Source: Burkholderia thailandensis E264 (GTDB lineage Bacteria > Pseudomonadota > Gammaproteobacteria > Burkholderiales > Burkholderiaceae). From it: 64,000 bases of DNA. Both the position numbers and the translations under genes were made by a program. Where the stretch lies: positions 2,046,001-2,110,000 of the forward strand of contig NC_007651.1 of the NCBI RefSeq assembly GCF_000012365.1, read 5' to 3'. The notes beneath the pieces are model-generated. The model did not search any database, was not told the DNA's origin, and worked only from the letters and a program-made list of their open reading frames with translations. This document shows, in pieces, positions 40,546 through 49,381 of the stretch (within the stretch, counting starts at the first letter, position 1; each line of letters opens with the position of its first letter).

Positions 40546-42099
40546 TCATGCGGCACTCGCTTTCTTGCGCGTGACGGTCGGCAGCGCCGCGTACGACACG
40601 GCCGTTTCCTTCTTGCGGCCGAACAGCGTGCCGTCCGACGTGCCGCCCGAGCAGCCGTTGCCGAACGAGAAGCCGCAACTGCCTTTCTCGTCGAAGCTGT
40701 CCTCGGCCATTTCCTTGTGCGACGACGGAATCACGAAGCGGTCCTCGTAGTTCGCGATCGCCATCAGCTGATACATGTCCTCGACCTGCTCGGCGGTGAG
40801 CCCGACCTGCTCGAGCACCTGCGCGTCGTGCTCGCCGTGCACGGTCTGAGCGCGCTTGTACGCGCGCATCGCGAGCATCCGGTCGAGCGCGGCGGCGACC
40901 GGCGCTTCGTCGCCCGCCGTCAGCAGGTTCGCGAGATAGCGCAGCGGAATCCGCAGGCTGCGCACGTCCGGAATCACGCCGTTCATCCCCATGTGGCCCG
41001 ACTGCGCGGCGCCCTGGATCGGAGAAAGGGGCGGCACGTACCAGACCATCGGCAGCGTCCGGTATTCCGGGTGCAGCGGGAACGCGACCTTCCATTCGCA
41101 CGCCATCCGGTAGACGGGCGAGCGCTTCGCCGCGTCGAGCCAGCTTTGCGGGACGCCGTCGGCGAGCGCCTGGCGCTCGATCGCCGGATCGTGCGGATCG
41201 ACGAACACCGAGAGCTGCTCTTCATAGAGCTTCTGCGGATCGGCGACGGACGCGGCCTGCTCGATGCGGTCCGCGTCATAGAGCATCACGCCGAGATAGC
41301 GGATGCGCCCGACGCAGGTTTCCGAGCACACGGTCGGCTGGCCGGCCTCGATGCGCGGGAAGCAGAACACGCACTTCTCGGCCTTGCCGGTCTGCCAGTT
41401 GAAGTAGATCTTCTTGTACGGGCAGCCGGAGATGCACATGCGCCAGCCGCGGCACTTGTCCTGGTCGACGAGCACGATGCCGTCGTCCTCGCGCTTGTAG
41501 ACCGAGCCGGACGGGCACGACGCGACGCAGGTCGGGTTCAGGCAGTGCTCGCAGAGGCGCGGCAGATACATCATGAAGGTGTTCTCGAACGTCGAGTACA
41601 TCTCCTTTTGCACGGCCTCGAACAGCTTGTCGCGGCCGCGCGACTTGAACTCGCCGCCGAGATCGTCTTCCCAGTTCGGGCCCCATTCGATCTTCTCCAT
41701 CTTCTGGCCGGTGATCGCGGACACGGGGCGCGCGGTCGGCGGCGTCTGCGACAGCGGCGCGTTCTGCAGATGCGCGTAGTCGTACGTGAACGGCTCGTAG
41801 TAGTCGTCGATCGCGGGCAGGTTCGGGTTCGCGAAGAGGTTCGCGAGGATCTTCAGCTTGCCGCCCTGGCGCGGCTCGAGCTTGCCGGCGTCGTTGCGCT
41901 TCCAGCCGCCTTGCCACTTGTCCTGGTTCTCCCACTCGCGCGGGTAGCCGACGCCGGGCTTCGTCTCGACGTTGTTGAACCACGCGTACTCGACGCCGTC
42001 GCGCGAGGTCCACACGTTCTTGCAGGTGACGGAGCAGGTGTGGCAACCGATGCATTTGTCGAGATTGAGCACCATCGCCACTTGTGCGCGGATCTTCAT
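40546..42099 (-). CDS. narH: Respiratory nitrate reductase beta subunit
   Basis: A 517-residue iron-sulfur electron-transfer subunit. Four cysteine clusters are visible: C16, C19, C22, C26 (CIGCHTCSVTC), CEHCLNPTCVASCP, CRGWRMCISGCP and CVFC. The Trp in CRGW replaces a Cys, as in E. coli NarH, and gives one [3Fe-4S] and three [4Fe-4S] centres. Its start overlaps the narG stop by four bases. Confidence 0.98.
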   Translation of the reverse strand: MKIRAQVAMVLNLDKCIGCHTCSVTCKNVWTSRDGVEYAWFNNVETKPGVGYPREWENQDKWQGGWKRNDAGKLEPRQGGKLKILANLFANPNLPAIDDYYEPFTYDYAHLQNAPLSQTPPTARPVSAITGQKMEKIEWGPNWEDDLGGEFKSRGRDKLFEAVQKEMYSTFENTFMMYLPRLCEHCLNPTCVASCPSGSVYKREDDGIVLVDQDKCRGWRMCISGCPYKKIYFNWQTGKAEKCVFCFPRIEAGQPTVCSETCVGRIRYLGVMLYDADRIEQAASVADPQKLYEEQLSVFVDPHDPAIERQALADGVPQSWLDAAKRSPVYRMACEWKVAFPLHPEYRTLPMVWYVPPLSPIQGAAQSGHMGMNGVIPDVRSLRIPLRYLANLLTAGDEAPVAAALDRMLAMRAYKRAQTVHGEHDAQVLEQVGLTAEQVEDMYQLMAIANYEDRFVIPSSHKEMAEDSFDEKGSCGFSFGNGCSGGTSDGTLFGRKKETAVSYAALPTVTRKKASAA

Positions 42100-45000
42100 T
42101 GTTCTGCTCCTTCGTTAAGCGGCTCTTCGAGCCAGTCCACCCGGTTCATCTTGCGCACGATCACGTATTCGTCGCGGTTGCTGCCGACGGTGCCGTAGTA
42201 GTTGAAGCCGTACGCCTGCTGCGCGTAGCCGCCGATCATGTGCGTCGGCTTCGTCACGGTGCGCGTGACCGAGTTGTGAATCCCGCCGCGCTTGCCGCTC
42301 GTCTCCGCGCCCGGCACGTTCACGATCTTCTCCTGCGCGTGATACATCAGGCACATGCCGGCCGGCACGCGCTGCGACACGACCGCGCGCGCGGTCAGCG
42401 TGCCGTTCACGTTGAACACCTCGACCCAGTCGTTGTCGCGGATGCCCGCCTGCTGCGCCTCGGCCTCCGAGATCCACACGTGCGGGCCGCCGCGCGAGAG
42501 CGTGAGCATCCGCAGGTTGTCCGAGTAGGTCGAGTGGATGCCCCACTTCTGGTGCGGCGTGATCCAGTTCAGCACGAGCTCCGGCTGGCCGTTCGGCATC
42601 CGCTTGTGCAGCGGCGCGACGGTCTTCGTGTCGATCGCCGGCCGGTACGCGCACGAGCCTTCGCCGAAGTCGAGCATCCAGCGGTGGTCCTGATAGAACT
42701 GCTGGCGGCCCGTCAGCGTGCGCCACGGAATCAGCTCGTGCACGTTCGTGTAGCCGGCGTTGTAGCTCACTTCCTCCGATTCGAGGCCCGACCACGTCGG
42801 CGCGGAGATGATCTTGCGCGGCTGCGCCTGCACGTCGCGGAAGCGGATCTTGTCGTGCTCGCGGCCCACCGCCAGGTGCGTGTGGTCGCGGCCCGTGATC
42901 TTCGAGAGCGCGTCCCATGCCTTCACCGCGACGTGGCCGTTCGTCTCCGGCGCGAACGTGAGGATCATCTCGGCCGCGTCGATCGCGGTGTCCAGGCGCG
43001 GGCGGCCGCGGCTCACGCCGGGTTCGGCGACCGTGTCGGACAGCGCGCCGATTTCCTTCACCTCGTGTTCGGTGTTCCAGTTGATCCCCTTGCCGCCGTT
43101 GCCGAGCTTGTCGAGAAGGGGGCCGATCGACGTGAACTTCTTGTAGACGTCGGCGTAGTTGCGCTCGACGACGGTCATCGACGGCGCGGTCTTGCCGGGG
43201 ATCAGATCGCATTCGCCGCGGCGCCAGTCCTTCGGCTCGAACGGCTGGCCGAGCTCGCCCGGCGTGTCGTGCATGAGCGGCGTGCAGACGAGATCGCGCC
43301 GCGTGCCGAGGTAGGGGCCCGCGATCTCGCTGAACTTCTTCGCGATCGTCTTGTAGATTTCCCAGTCGGTCTTGCTTTCCCACAGCGGCTGCACGGCTTC
43401 GGACAGCGGGTGGATGAACGGATGCATGTCCGACGTGTTGAGGTCGTCCTTCTCGTACCAGGTCGCGGTCGGCAGCACGATGTCGCCGTACAGGCACGTC
43501 GTGCTCATCCGGAAGTCGAGCACGGTGAGCAGATCGAGCTTGCCTTCGGCCGCCTCGCGCACCTGCACTTCGGACGGCTTGAGCGCGTCCGCCTCGTCGC
43601 TGAAGAGTGCGTTCTGCGTGCCGAGCAGGTACTTGAGGAAATACTCGTGGCCCTTGCCCGAGCTGCCGAGAATGTTCGAGCGCCACACGAACATGTTGCG
43701 CGGGAAGTTTGCGGGGTTGTCGGGGTCGTCGCACGCGAACGCGAGCTTGCCGCTCTTGAGCATCTCGACCGCGTACGCGACGGGCTCCTTGCCCGCGCGC
43801 TCGGCTTCGTCGACGACGTCGAGCGGATTCCTGCCGAACTGCGGCGCGGACGGCAGCCAGCCCATGCGCTCCGATTTCGCGTTCAGGTCGAGCAGCGTCA
43901 TGCCTTCGTACTTCGACGCATCGGCGGTCGGCCCGAGGATCTCGCCCACCGCGAGCTTCTCGTGGCGCCACTGGCTCGTGTGGTTGTAGAAGAACGACGT
44001 GCCGTTCATCTGGCGCGGCGGGCGCGACCAGTCGAGCGCGAACGCGAGCGGCGCCCAGCCGAACTGCGGGCGCAGCTTCTCCTGGCCGACGTAGTGCGCC
44101 CAGCCGCCGCCGCTCTGGCCGATGCACCCGCACATCATCAACAGGTTGATGATGCCGCGGTAGATCATGTCGTTGTGATACCAGTGGTTGAGCGCCGCGC
44201 CGACGATCACCATGCTCTTGCCGCGCGTGCGGTCAGCGTTGTCCGCGAACTCGCGCGCGACCTGGATCACGAGATGGCGCGCGACGCCCGTGTGCTTTTC
44301 CTGCCACGCGGGCGTGTAAGGCACGTCGTCGTCGTAGCTCGCCGCGACGTTCGGGCCGCCGAGGCCCTGATCGACGCCGTAATTCGCCATCTGCAGATCG
44401 TAGACGGTCGCCACGAGCGCGCTCGTGCCGTCCGCGAGCGCGACGCGCTTCGCGGGCACGCGGCGCGCGAGCACCGATTCGTGCTCGCCGCCGAAGTACG
44501 GGAAGCCGACGTCGACGATTTCGTCGTGCGAGCCGACGAGCGAGAGCTTCGGATCGATCGCGCGGCCGCTGCCGCCGTCCTTCATCTCGAGATTCCAGCG
44601 GCCGACCTTCTCGCCGCCGTTGTGCGTGGCCTCGCCCCACCGAAAGCCGATCGAACCGTTCGGCGCGACGATGTCGCCCGTCGCGGCGTCGATCGCGAGC
44701 GTCTTCCATTCGGGATGGTTCGCTTCGCTCAGCGAAGCGGCCAGATGCGACGCGCGCAGGAAATGGTCGGGCACGAGCGCGCCGTCGCGCTCGCGCAGCA
44801 GCACGAGCATCGGCATGTCGGTGTACTGCTTCACGTAGTCGCGGAAATACGCGGACTTGTTCGACGCGTGGAATTCCTTCAGCACGACGTGGCCCATCGC
44901 CATCGCGAGCGCGGCGTCGGTGCCTTGCTTCGGCGCGAGCCAGATGTCGCCGAACTTGACCATCTCGCCGTAGTCGGACGAGATCGCGACCGTCTTCGTC

Positions 45001-45821
45001 CCCTTGTAGCGGACCTCGGTGTAGAAGTGCGCGTCCGGCGTGCGCGTCTGCGGCACGTTCGAGCCCCAGACGAGCAGGTAGCTCGAGTTGTACCAGTCGG
45101 CCGATTCGGGCACGTCGGTCTGCTCGCCCCACACCTGCGGGCTCGCGGGCGGCAGGTCGCAGTACCAGTCGTAGAACGACAGGCATGCGCCGCCGATGAG
45201 GCTCAGATAGCGCGCGCCCGCCGCGTACGACACCATCGACATCGCCGGGATCGGCGAGAAACCGACGACGCGGTCCGGCCCGTAGCGCTTGATCGTGTAT
45301 GCGTTCGCCGCGGCGATGATCTCGGTCGCGGTGTTCCAGTCCGCGCGCACGAAGCCGCCCAGGCCGCGCACGCTCTTGTAGCGGCGCGCCTTCTCCGGGT
45401 TCTGGCTGATCGATTCCCATGCGGCGATCGGGTCCATCGTCTTGCGGGCCTCGCGCCACATCTCCATCAGGCGGCCGCGGATCATCGGATACTTGACGCG
45501 CTGCGCGGAGTAGACATACCAGCTGTACGACGCGCCGCGCGGGCAGCCGCGCGGTTCGTGGTTCGGCAGGTCGGCGCGGGTGCGCGGGTAGTCGGTCTGC
45601 TGGGTTTCCCACGTGATGAGGCCGTTCTTTACATAGACCTTCCACGAACAGGAGCCGGTGCAATTCACGCCATGCGTCGAGCGGACGATCTTGTCGTGCT
45701 GCCAGCGGCTGCGGTAGCCGTTTTCCCAGCGCCGGTCCTCGTCGACGACGGCGCCGTGGCCGTCGGAGAACGTGGATTTCACGCGCGACATGAACTTCAG
45801 CCGATCCAGAAAGTGACTCAT
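42096..45821 (-). CDS. narG: Respiratory nitrate reductase alpha subunit (molybdenum catalytic)
   Basis: A 1241-residue cytoplasm-facing catalytic subunit that reduces nitrate to nitrite with a bis-MGD cofactor. The N-terminal [4Fe-4S] motif is H50, C54, C58 (THGVNCTGSCSW). The start MSHFLDRLKF resembles E. coli NarG and sets the ATG at 45821; a long in-frame extension upstream runs into narK2 and is not real. Full length. The 242-base gap before it carries a CTAGTTC-GAAA-GAACTAG hairpin. Confidence 0.98.
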   Translation of the reverse strand: MSHFLDRLKFMSRVKSTFSDGHGAVVDEDRRWENGYRSRWQHDKIVRSTHGVNCTGSCSWKVYVKNGLITWETQQTDYPRTRADLPNHEPRGCPRGASYSWYVYSAQRVKYPMIRGRLMEMWREARKTMDPIAAWESISQNPEKARRYKSVRGLGGFVRADWNTATEIIAAANAYTIKRYGPDRVVGFSPIPAMSMVSYAAGARYLSLIGGACLSFYDWYCDLPPASPQVWGEQTDVPESADWYNSSYLLVWGSNVPQTRTPDAHFYTEVRYKGTKTVAISSDYGEMVKFGDIWLAPKQGTDAALAMAMGHVVLKEFHASNKSAYFRDYVKQYTDMPMLVLLRERDGALVPDHFLRASHLAASLSEANHPEWKTLAIDAATGDIVAPNGSIGFRWGEATHNGGEKVGRWNLEMKDGGSGRAIDPKLSLVGSHDEIVDVGFPYFGGEHESVLARRVPAKRVALADGTSALVATVYDLQMANYGVDQGLGGPNVAASYDDDVPYTPAWQEKHTGVARHLVIQVAREFADNADRTRGKSMVIVGAALNHWYHNDMIYRGIINLLMMCGCIGQSGGGWAHYVGQEKLRPQFGWAPLAFALDWSRPPRQMNGTSFFYNHTSQWRHEKLAVGEILGPTADASKYEGMTLLDLNAKSERMGWLPSAPQFGRNPLDVVDEAERAGKEPVAYAVEMLKSGKLAFACDDPDNPANFPRNMFVWRSNILGSSGKGHEYFLKYLLGTQNALFSDEADALKPSEVQVREAAEGKLDLLTVLDFRMSTTCLYGDIVLPTATWYEKDDLNTSDMHPFIHPLSEAVQPLWESKTDWEIYKTIAKKFSEIAGPYLGTRRDLVCTPLMHDTPGELGQPFEPKDWRRGECDLIPGKTAPSMTVVERNYADVYKKFTSIGPLLDKLGNGGKGINWNTEHEVKEIGALSDTVAEPGVSRGRPRLDTAIDAAEMILTFAPETNGHVAVKAWDALSKITGRDHTHLAVGREHDKIRFRDVQAQPRKIISAPTWSGLESEEVSYNAGYTNVHELIPWRTLTGRQQFYQDHRWMLDFGEGSCAYRPAIDTKTVAPLHKRMPNGQPELVLNWITPHQKWGIHSTYSDNLRMLTLSRGGPHVWISEAEAQQAGIRDNDWVEVFNVNGTLTARAVVSQRVPAGMCLMYHAQEKIVNVPGAETSGKRGGIHNSVTRTVTKPTHMIGGYAQQAYGFNYYGTVGSNRDEYVIVRKMNRVDWLEEPLNEGAEQ

Positions 45822-45955
45822 CGTGTGTTTCTCCAAGGGCATCCGCGGTCGCCCTCGGGTGCTGCGAATGCTTGTGTCAGGGGACAGTCCGAGATTACGG
45901 CGCGCGCGCTCGCGCGCCCATTCGCCGATGGAGCGGGAAGCGGGCGGGAGAAGAA

Positions 45956-45973
45956 CTAGTTCGAAAGAACTAG
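45956..45973. promoter_or_regulatory. Inverted repeat CTAGTTC-GAAA-GAACTAG upstream of narG
   Basis: A perfect 7-base dyad with a GAAA loop in the narK2-narG gap, 135 bases before the narG start. It could be a regulator site, or an mRNA hairpin with a stable GNRA-type tetraloop that separates transport from reductase expression. The CTAGTTCGA word recurs at 48878 and 6137. Confidence 0.5.
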
Positions 45974-46063
45974 AGGGCGCGGCGCGCCCTCGCGGAATGC
46001 GGGCCGGGTGCGGCCGCGTGTCGCGGCGCGGCGCATCCGGCCCGCGCGGTGTTCGGCCTGCCG

Positions 46064-47449
46064 TCAGCAGGGCATCGACGCGTTGCGGCGCGCGTAGAAC
46101 CACCAGGTGATCGCGACGCACGACACGTAGAACACGATGAAGCAGGTGAGCGCCGGCACGGCCGAGCCCGTCATGTCGAGCGACGTGCCGAAGCTCTTCG
46201 GGATGAAGAAGCCGCCGTACGCGCCGATCGCGCCCGAGAAGCCGAGCACGGCGGCCGATTCCTTGCCGGCGTCGAGCACCGCCTGCTTCTGCGCGGCTTC
46301 GCCCTGGCCGTGCGCGGCGCGCTGCCGCTCGGTCAGGAAGATCACGGGAATCATCCGGAACGTCGAACCGTTGCCGATGCCCGTCAGCGCGAACAACACG
46401 ATGAACATCGCGAGGAAGCCTGCGAAGCTGCCCGCGTCGCCGCCCGACGGCAGCGTCGCGATCACGCCGCCGACTGCCGCGATCATCGCGGCGAAGGTCC
46501 AGAACGTGACGCGCGCGCCGCCGATCCGGTCGGACACCCAGCCGCCGACGGGGCGCATCAACGCGCCCGCGAGCGGGCCGATGAACGCGTACGCGGTCGG
46601 GTTCACGTTCGGGAAGAGCGCCTTCGTGAGGAGCGCGAAGCCCGCGGAAAAGCCGATGAACGAGCCGAAGGTGCCGACATACAGCCAGCACATCAGCCAG
46701 TTGTGCAGCCGGCGGAAGATCACCGCCTGCTCGGCGAACGATGCCTTCGCGTCGGCGATGTCGTTCATCCCGAACCACGCGGCGAGCGTCGCGACGACAA
46801 TGAACGGCACCCACACGAAGCCCGCGTTCTGCAGCCACAGGCTCGTCGTCGTGCCGTGCGCGACGGCGGTCTGCGGATCGCCCGCGAGCGCGCCGAACAG
46901 GCCTGCCGAGATCACGAGCGGCGTGACGAACTGCACGACCGACACGCCGAGGTTGCCGATGCCCGCGTTCAGGCCGGTCGCGAGACCCTTCTTCGCCTTC
47001 GGGAAGAAGAAGCTGATGTTCGCCATCGACGAGCTGAAGTTCGCGCCGCCGAACCCGCAGAGCAGCGCGAGGATGAGGAGCGTCGGATAGCCCGTGCCGG
47101 GATCGCGCAGCGCGAAGCCCATGCCGAGCGCGGGGATCAGCAGCGTCGCGGTCGAGATCGCGGTGAAGCGGCGGCCGCCGAAGATCGGCACGAGGAACGA
47201 ATAGAAGATGCGCAGCGTCGCGCCGGATAGCGCGGGCAGCGCGGTGAGCCAGAACAGCTGGTTCTTGCTGAAGTGAAAGCCCGCGCGATCGAGGTTGACG
47301 ACGACGACGCTCCAGAGCGACCAGACGACGAACGCGAGCATCAGCGCGGGAATCGAGATCGCGAGATTGCGCCACGCGACGGGGCGCCCCTTGGCTTGCC
47401 AGAATGCCGGGTTTTCGGGGTCCCAGCGCACGAGTAGAGAGGTGGACAT
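46064..47449 (-). CDS. narK2: Nitrate/nitrite transporter (NarK2-type MFS)
   Basis: A 461-residue MFS protein of the nitrate/nitrite porter family with about 12 membrane segments. Nitrate-signature Gly-rich segments include GNLGVSVVQFVTPLV and FSGAIGAYGGFFIP. In denitrifiers the second NarK usually exchanges nitrate for nitrite. The start is taken as the ATG at 47449 with GAGAGGT just upstream. It lies 41 bases downstream of narK1, before narGHJI. Confidence 0.92.
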   Translation of the reverse strand: MSTSLLVRWDPENPAFWQAKGRPVAWRNLAISIPALMLAFVVWSLWSVVVVNLDRAGFHFSKNQLFWLTALPALSGATLRIFYSFLVPIFGGRRFTAISTATLLIPALGMGFALRDPGTGYPTLLILALLCGFGGANFSSSMANISFFFPKAKKGLATGLNAGIGNLGVSVVQFVTPLVISAGLFGALAGDPQTAVAHGTTTSLWLQNAGFVWVPFIVVATLAAWFGMNDIADAKASFAEQAVIFRRLHNWLMCWLYVGTFGSFIGFSAGFALLTKALFPNVNPTAYAFIGPLAGALMRPVGGWVSDRIGGARVTFWTFAAMIAAVGGVIATLPSGGDAGSFAGFLAMFIVLFALTGIGNGSTFRMIPVIFLTERQRAAHGQGEAAQKQAVLDAGKESAAVLGFSGAIGAYGGFFIPKSFGTSLDMTGSAVPALTCFIVFYVSCVAITWWFYARRNASMPC

Positions 47450-47490
47450 GATCGAATCCGTTGAGTGAACGAAGATGGCGAAGACGACGC

Positions 47491-48771
47491 TCACGCGGAG
47501 CGGGCGGCGAGCACGCGCTGGTCGTGCGCCGCGCGCTCGGCGCGGAAGCTGAAGTACATCCAGACGAGGCTCACGCTGACGGCGCCGTAGAGCAGCATGA
47601 AGCAGGTCGAGCGCACGCCCGTCAGGTCGACGAGCGCGCCGAACAGGATCGGCAGCGCGAAGCCGGCCAGGCCGCCCGCGAGGCCGACGACGCCCGACAC
47701 CGCGCCGATGTCGTCCGGGAACTCGTCGGCGATGAACTTGAAGACCGATGCCTTGCCGACTGCCATCGCGATGCCGACCGCGAACAGCAGCACGGTGAAC
47801 GCGACGGGCGTGAGCGACAGATGGAAGCCGAGCGGGCCGTGCGCGGCACGGATCGTGAAATCGGTCGGCGGATAGCTGAGCAGGAAGAACATCACCCAGC
47901 AGACCCACATCACCCACCACGTCGTGCGATACGCGCCGTAGCGGTCGGAGAGCCAGCCGCCGATCGCGCGCAGCACGCCGCCCGGCAGCGAGAAGCACGC
48001 GGCGAGGAACGCGGCCGACTGGATGCCGAAGCCGTATTCGCCGACGTAGTACTGCGTGAGCCACAGCGACAGCCCGACGTAGCCGCCGAACACGACCGAG
48101 TAGTACTGCGAGTAGCGCCACACGCGCGGGTCCTTCAGCACGCGCAACTGCGCGCGCAGCGACGTCGCGTTCGTCGAGCGGTGCGCGGGATCGGTGGCGG
48201 AGAACAGCCAGAAGAGGAGCGCCATCGCGAGCATCGCGATCGCGTAGACGCGCGGCACGATGGTCCACGTGCCCGCCGCGGCGATCAGCGCGGGCGCGAC
48301 GAACTTGTTGACGGCCGCGCCCGAGTTGCCGGCGCCGAACACGCCCATCGCGAGGCCCTGGCGCGCTTTCGGGAACCAGCGCGCGACGTAGGGCGTGCCG
48401 ACCGAAAACGAGCCGCCCGCGAGCCCGACGAACAGGCCGAGCACGAGGAATTGCCAGAGCGCGGTGGCATATGAGATCAGCCAGATCGGCGCGACGGTGA
48501 CGAGCATCAGGATGAAGAACACGATGCGTCCGCCGTAGCGGTCGGTCCAGATGCCGAGCGGCACGCGGATCAGCGAGCCGGTGAGCACGGGCATGGCGGC
48601 GATGAGGCCGAATTCGGTGTCGTTCAGGCCGAGCGTTTTCTTGAGCGGAATGCCGAGGATCGCGAACATCATCCAGACGGCGAAGCACAGTGTGAACGCG
48701 ATCGTGCTCGACGCGAGCACGGGCATCGCGCGCTTGTCGAGCGATGCGGGGGGAGCGAAGGTTGCAGCCAT
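47491..48771 (-). CDS. narK1: Nitrate transporter (NarK1-type MFS)
   Basis: A 426-residue MFS nitrate porter. It has the family loop GIWTDRYGGRIVFF and Gly-rich membrane segments such as GLAGGSFSVGTPYVARWF and SGVVGLAGGLAGFALP. NarK1-type proteins are thought to act as nitrate/proton symporters, working with the NarK2-type exchanger next door. First gene of the nar transcription unit, so the unit promoter should lie in 48772-48930. Confidence 0.92.
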   Translation of the reverse strand: MAATFAPPASLDKRAMPVLASSTIAFTLCFAVWMMFAILGIPLKKTLGLNDTEFGLIAAMPVLTGSLIRVPLGIWTDRYGGRIVFFILMLVTVAPIWLISYATALWQFLVLGLFVGLAGGSFSVGTPYVARWFPKARQGLAMGVFGAGNSGAAVNKFVAPALIAAAGTWTIVPRVYAIAMLAMALLFWLFSATDPAHRSTNATSLRAQLRVLKDPRVWRYSQYYSVVFGGYVGLSLWLTQYYVGEYGFGIQSAAFLAACFSLPGGVLRAIGGWLSDRYGAYRTTWWVMWVCWVMFFLLSYPPTDFTIRAAHGPLGFHLSLTPVAFTVLLFAVGIAMAVGKASVFKFIADEFPDDIGAVSGVVGLAGGLAGFALPILFGALVDLTGVRSTCFMLLYGAVSVSLVWMYFSFRAERAAHDQRVLAARSA

Positions 48772-48876
48772 GACGATTCTCTCGAGACGAGGAGGAGCGT
48801 CTCAAGAGTAGGGACGGGCGATGCGCTTGCCTATTCGCCGGAGGAACGGGCGCGTTCGTGTCGCTGGGTCGACCGG

Positions 48877-48890
48877 CCTAGTTCGATCGG
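48877..48890. promoter_or_regulatory. CCTAGTTCGATCGG motif upstream of narK1
   Basis: This word shares CTAGTTCGA with the dyad upstream of narG and with the element at 6137-6145. It lies about 105 bases upstream of the narK1 start. I could not find a clean FNR/Anr box (TTGAT-N4-ATCAA) in the same gap. Confidence 0.35.
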
Positions 48891-48932
48891 CGAGGGCGCG
48901 GCGGTGTGTGTGACGATTGTTTGAAATAAGAT

Positions 48933-48961
48933 TTGACGTACCCGCTTAAAACCCATATACT
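48933..48961 (+). promoter_or_regulatory. Sigma-70 promoter of tRNA-fMet
   Basis: TTGACG (48933-48938) and TATACT (48956-48961) are separated by exactly 17 bases, and the -10 box lies 13 bases before the tRNA 5' end. A strong match for stable-RNA expression. Confidence 0.88.
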
Positions 48962-48974
48962 TTTGTTTCTCTGA

Positions 48975-49051
<77 letters not shown>

Positions 49052-49097
49052 AATTCGGCGAGGTCCACGCGCAAGTGACCGATGCGCGAATCGCCTA

Positions 49098-49131
49098 AAC
49101 AAAAACCCGGCTTTCGAGCCGGGTTTTTGTT
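49098..49131. terminator. Bidirectional intrinsic terminator after tRNA-fMet
   Basis: A stem AACAAAAACCCGGCT with its complement and a TTCG tetraloop, T-rich on both strands. It ends tRNA-fMet transcription and may also serve the convergent acyltransferase gene at 49382. Confidence 0.95.
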
Positions 49132-49381
49132 TTTCGCGTTGCGTTTTCATCGCACATCGCGCTTCTGTCGATCGGCGCGTTCACGGCATCGATGTCGCGC
49201 CGGCTTCGTCTCACGATGTCGTTGCGCGTACCGCGCCCCACGCATCGTTGGCGGGCGCCGCGTCGGTCCCGCATGGGCGCGACGCCCGACCGGTCGAGCA
49301 TGGGCGGCGAGGCGTCCGTCATCGCCTCCGGTTGCGGGAACGCCGCCCGAAGGCGGCGAAATCCGCGGCAAGCGCGCTTCG

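Noticed and set aside
42084..45959. A 1291-codon open frame on the plus strand opposite narG
   Set aside because: Composition dominated by Arg, Val, His and Ala as expected for a shadow; narG is unmistakable on the minus strand.
45822..47375. Reading narG as starting at 47375 (a 1759-residue protein)
   Set aside because: The extra sequence overlaps narK2 in another frame and lacks similarity; MSHFLDRLKF at 45821 matches known NarG starts.
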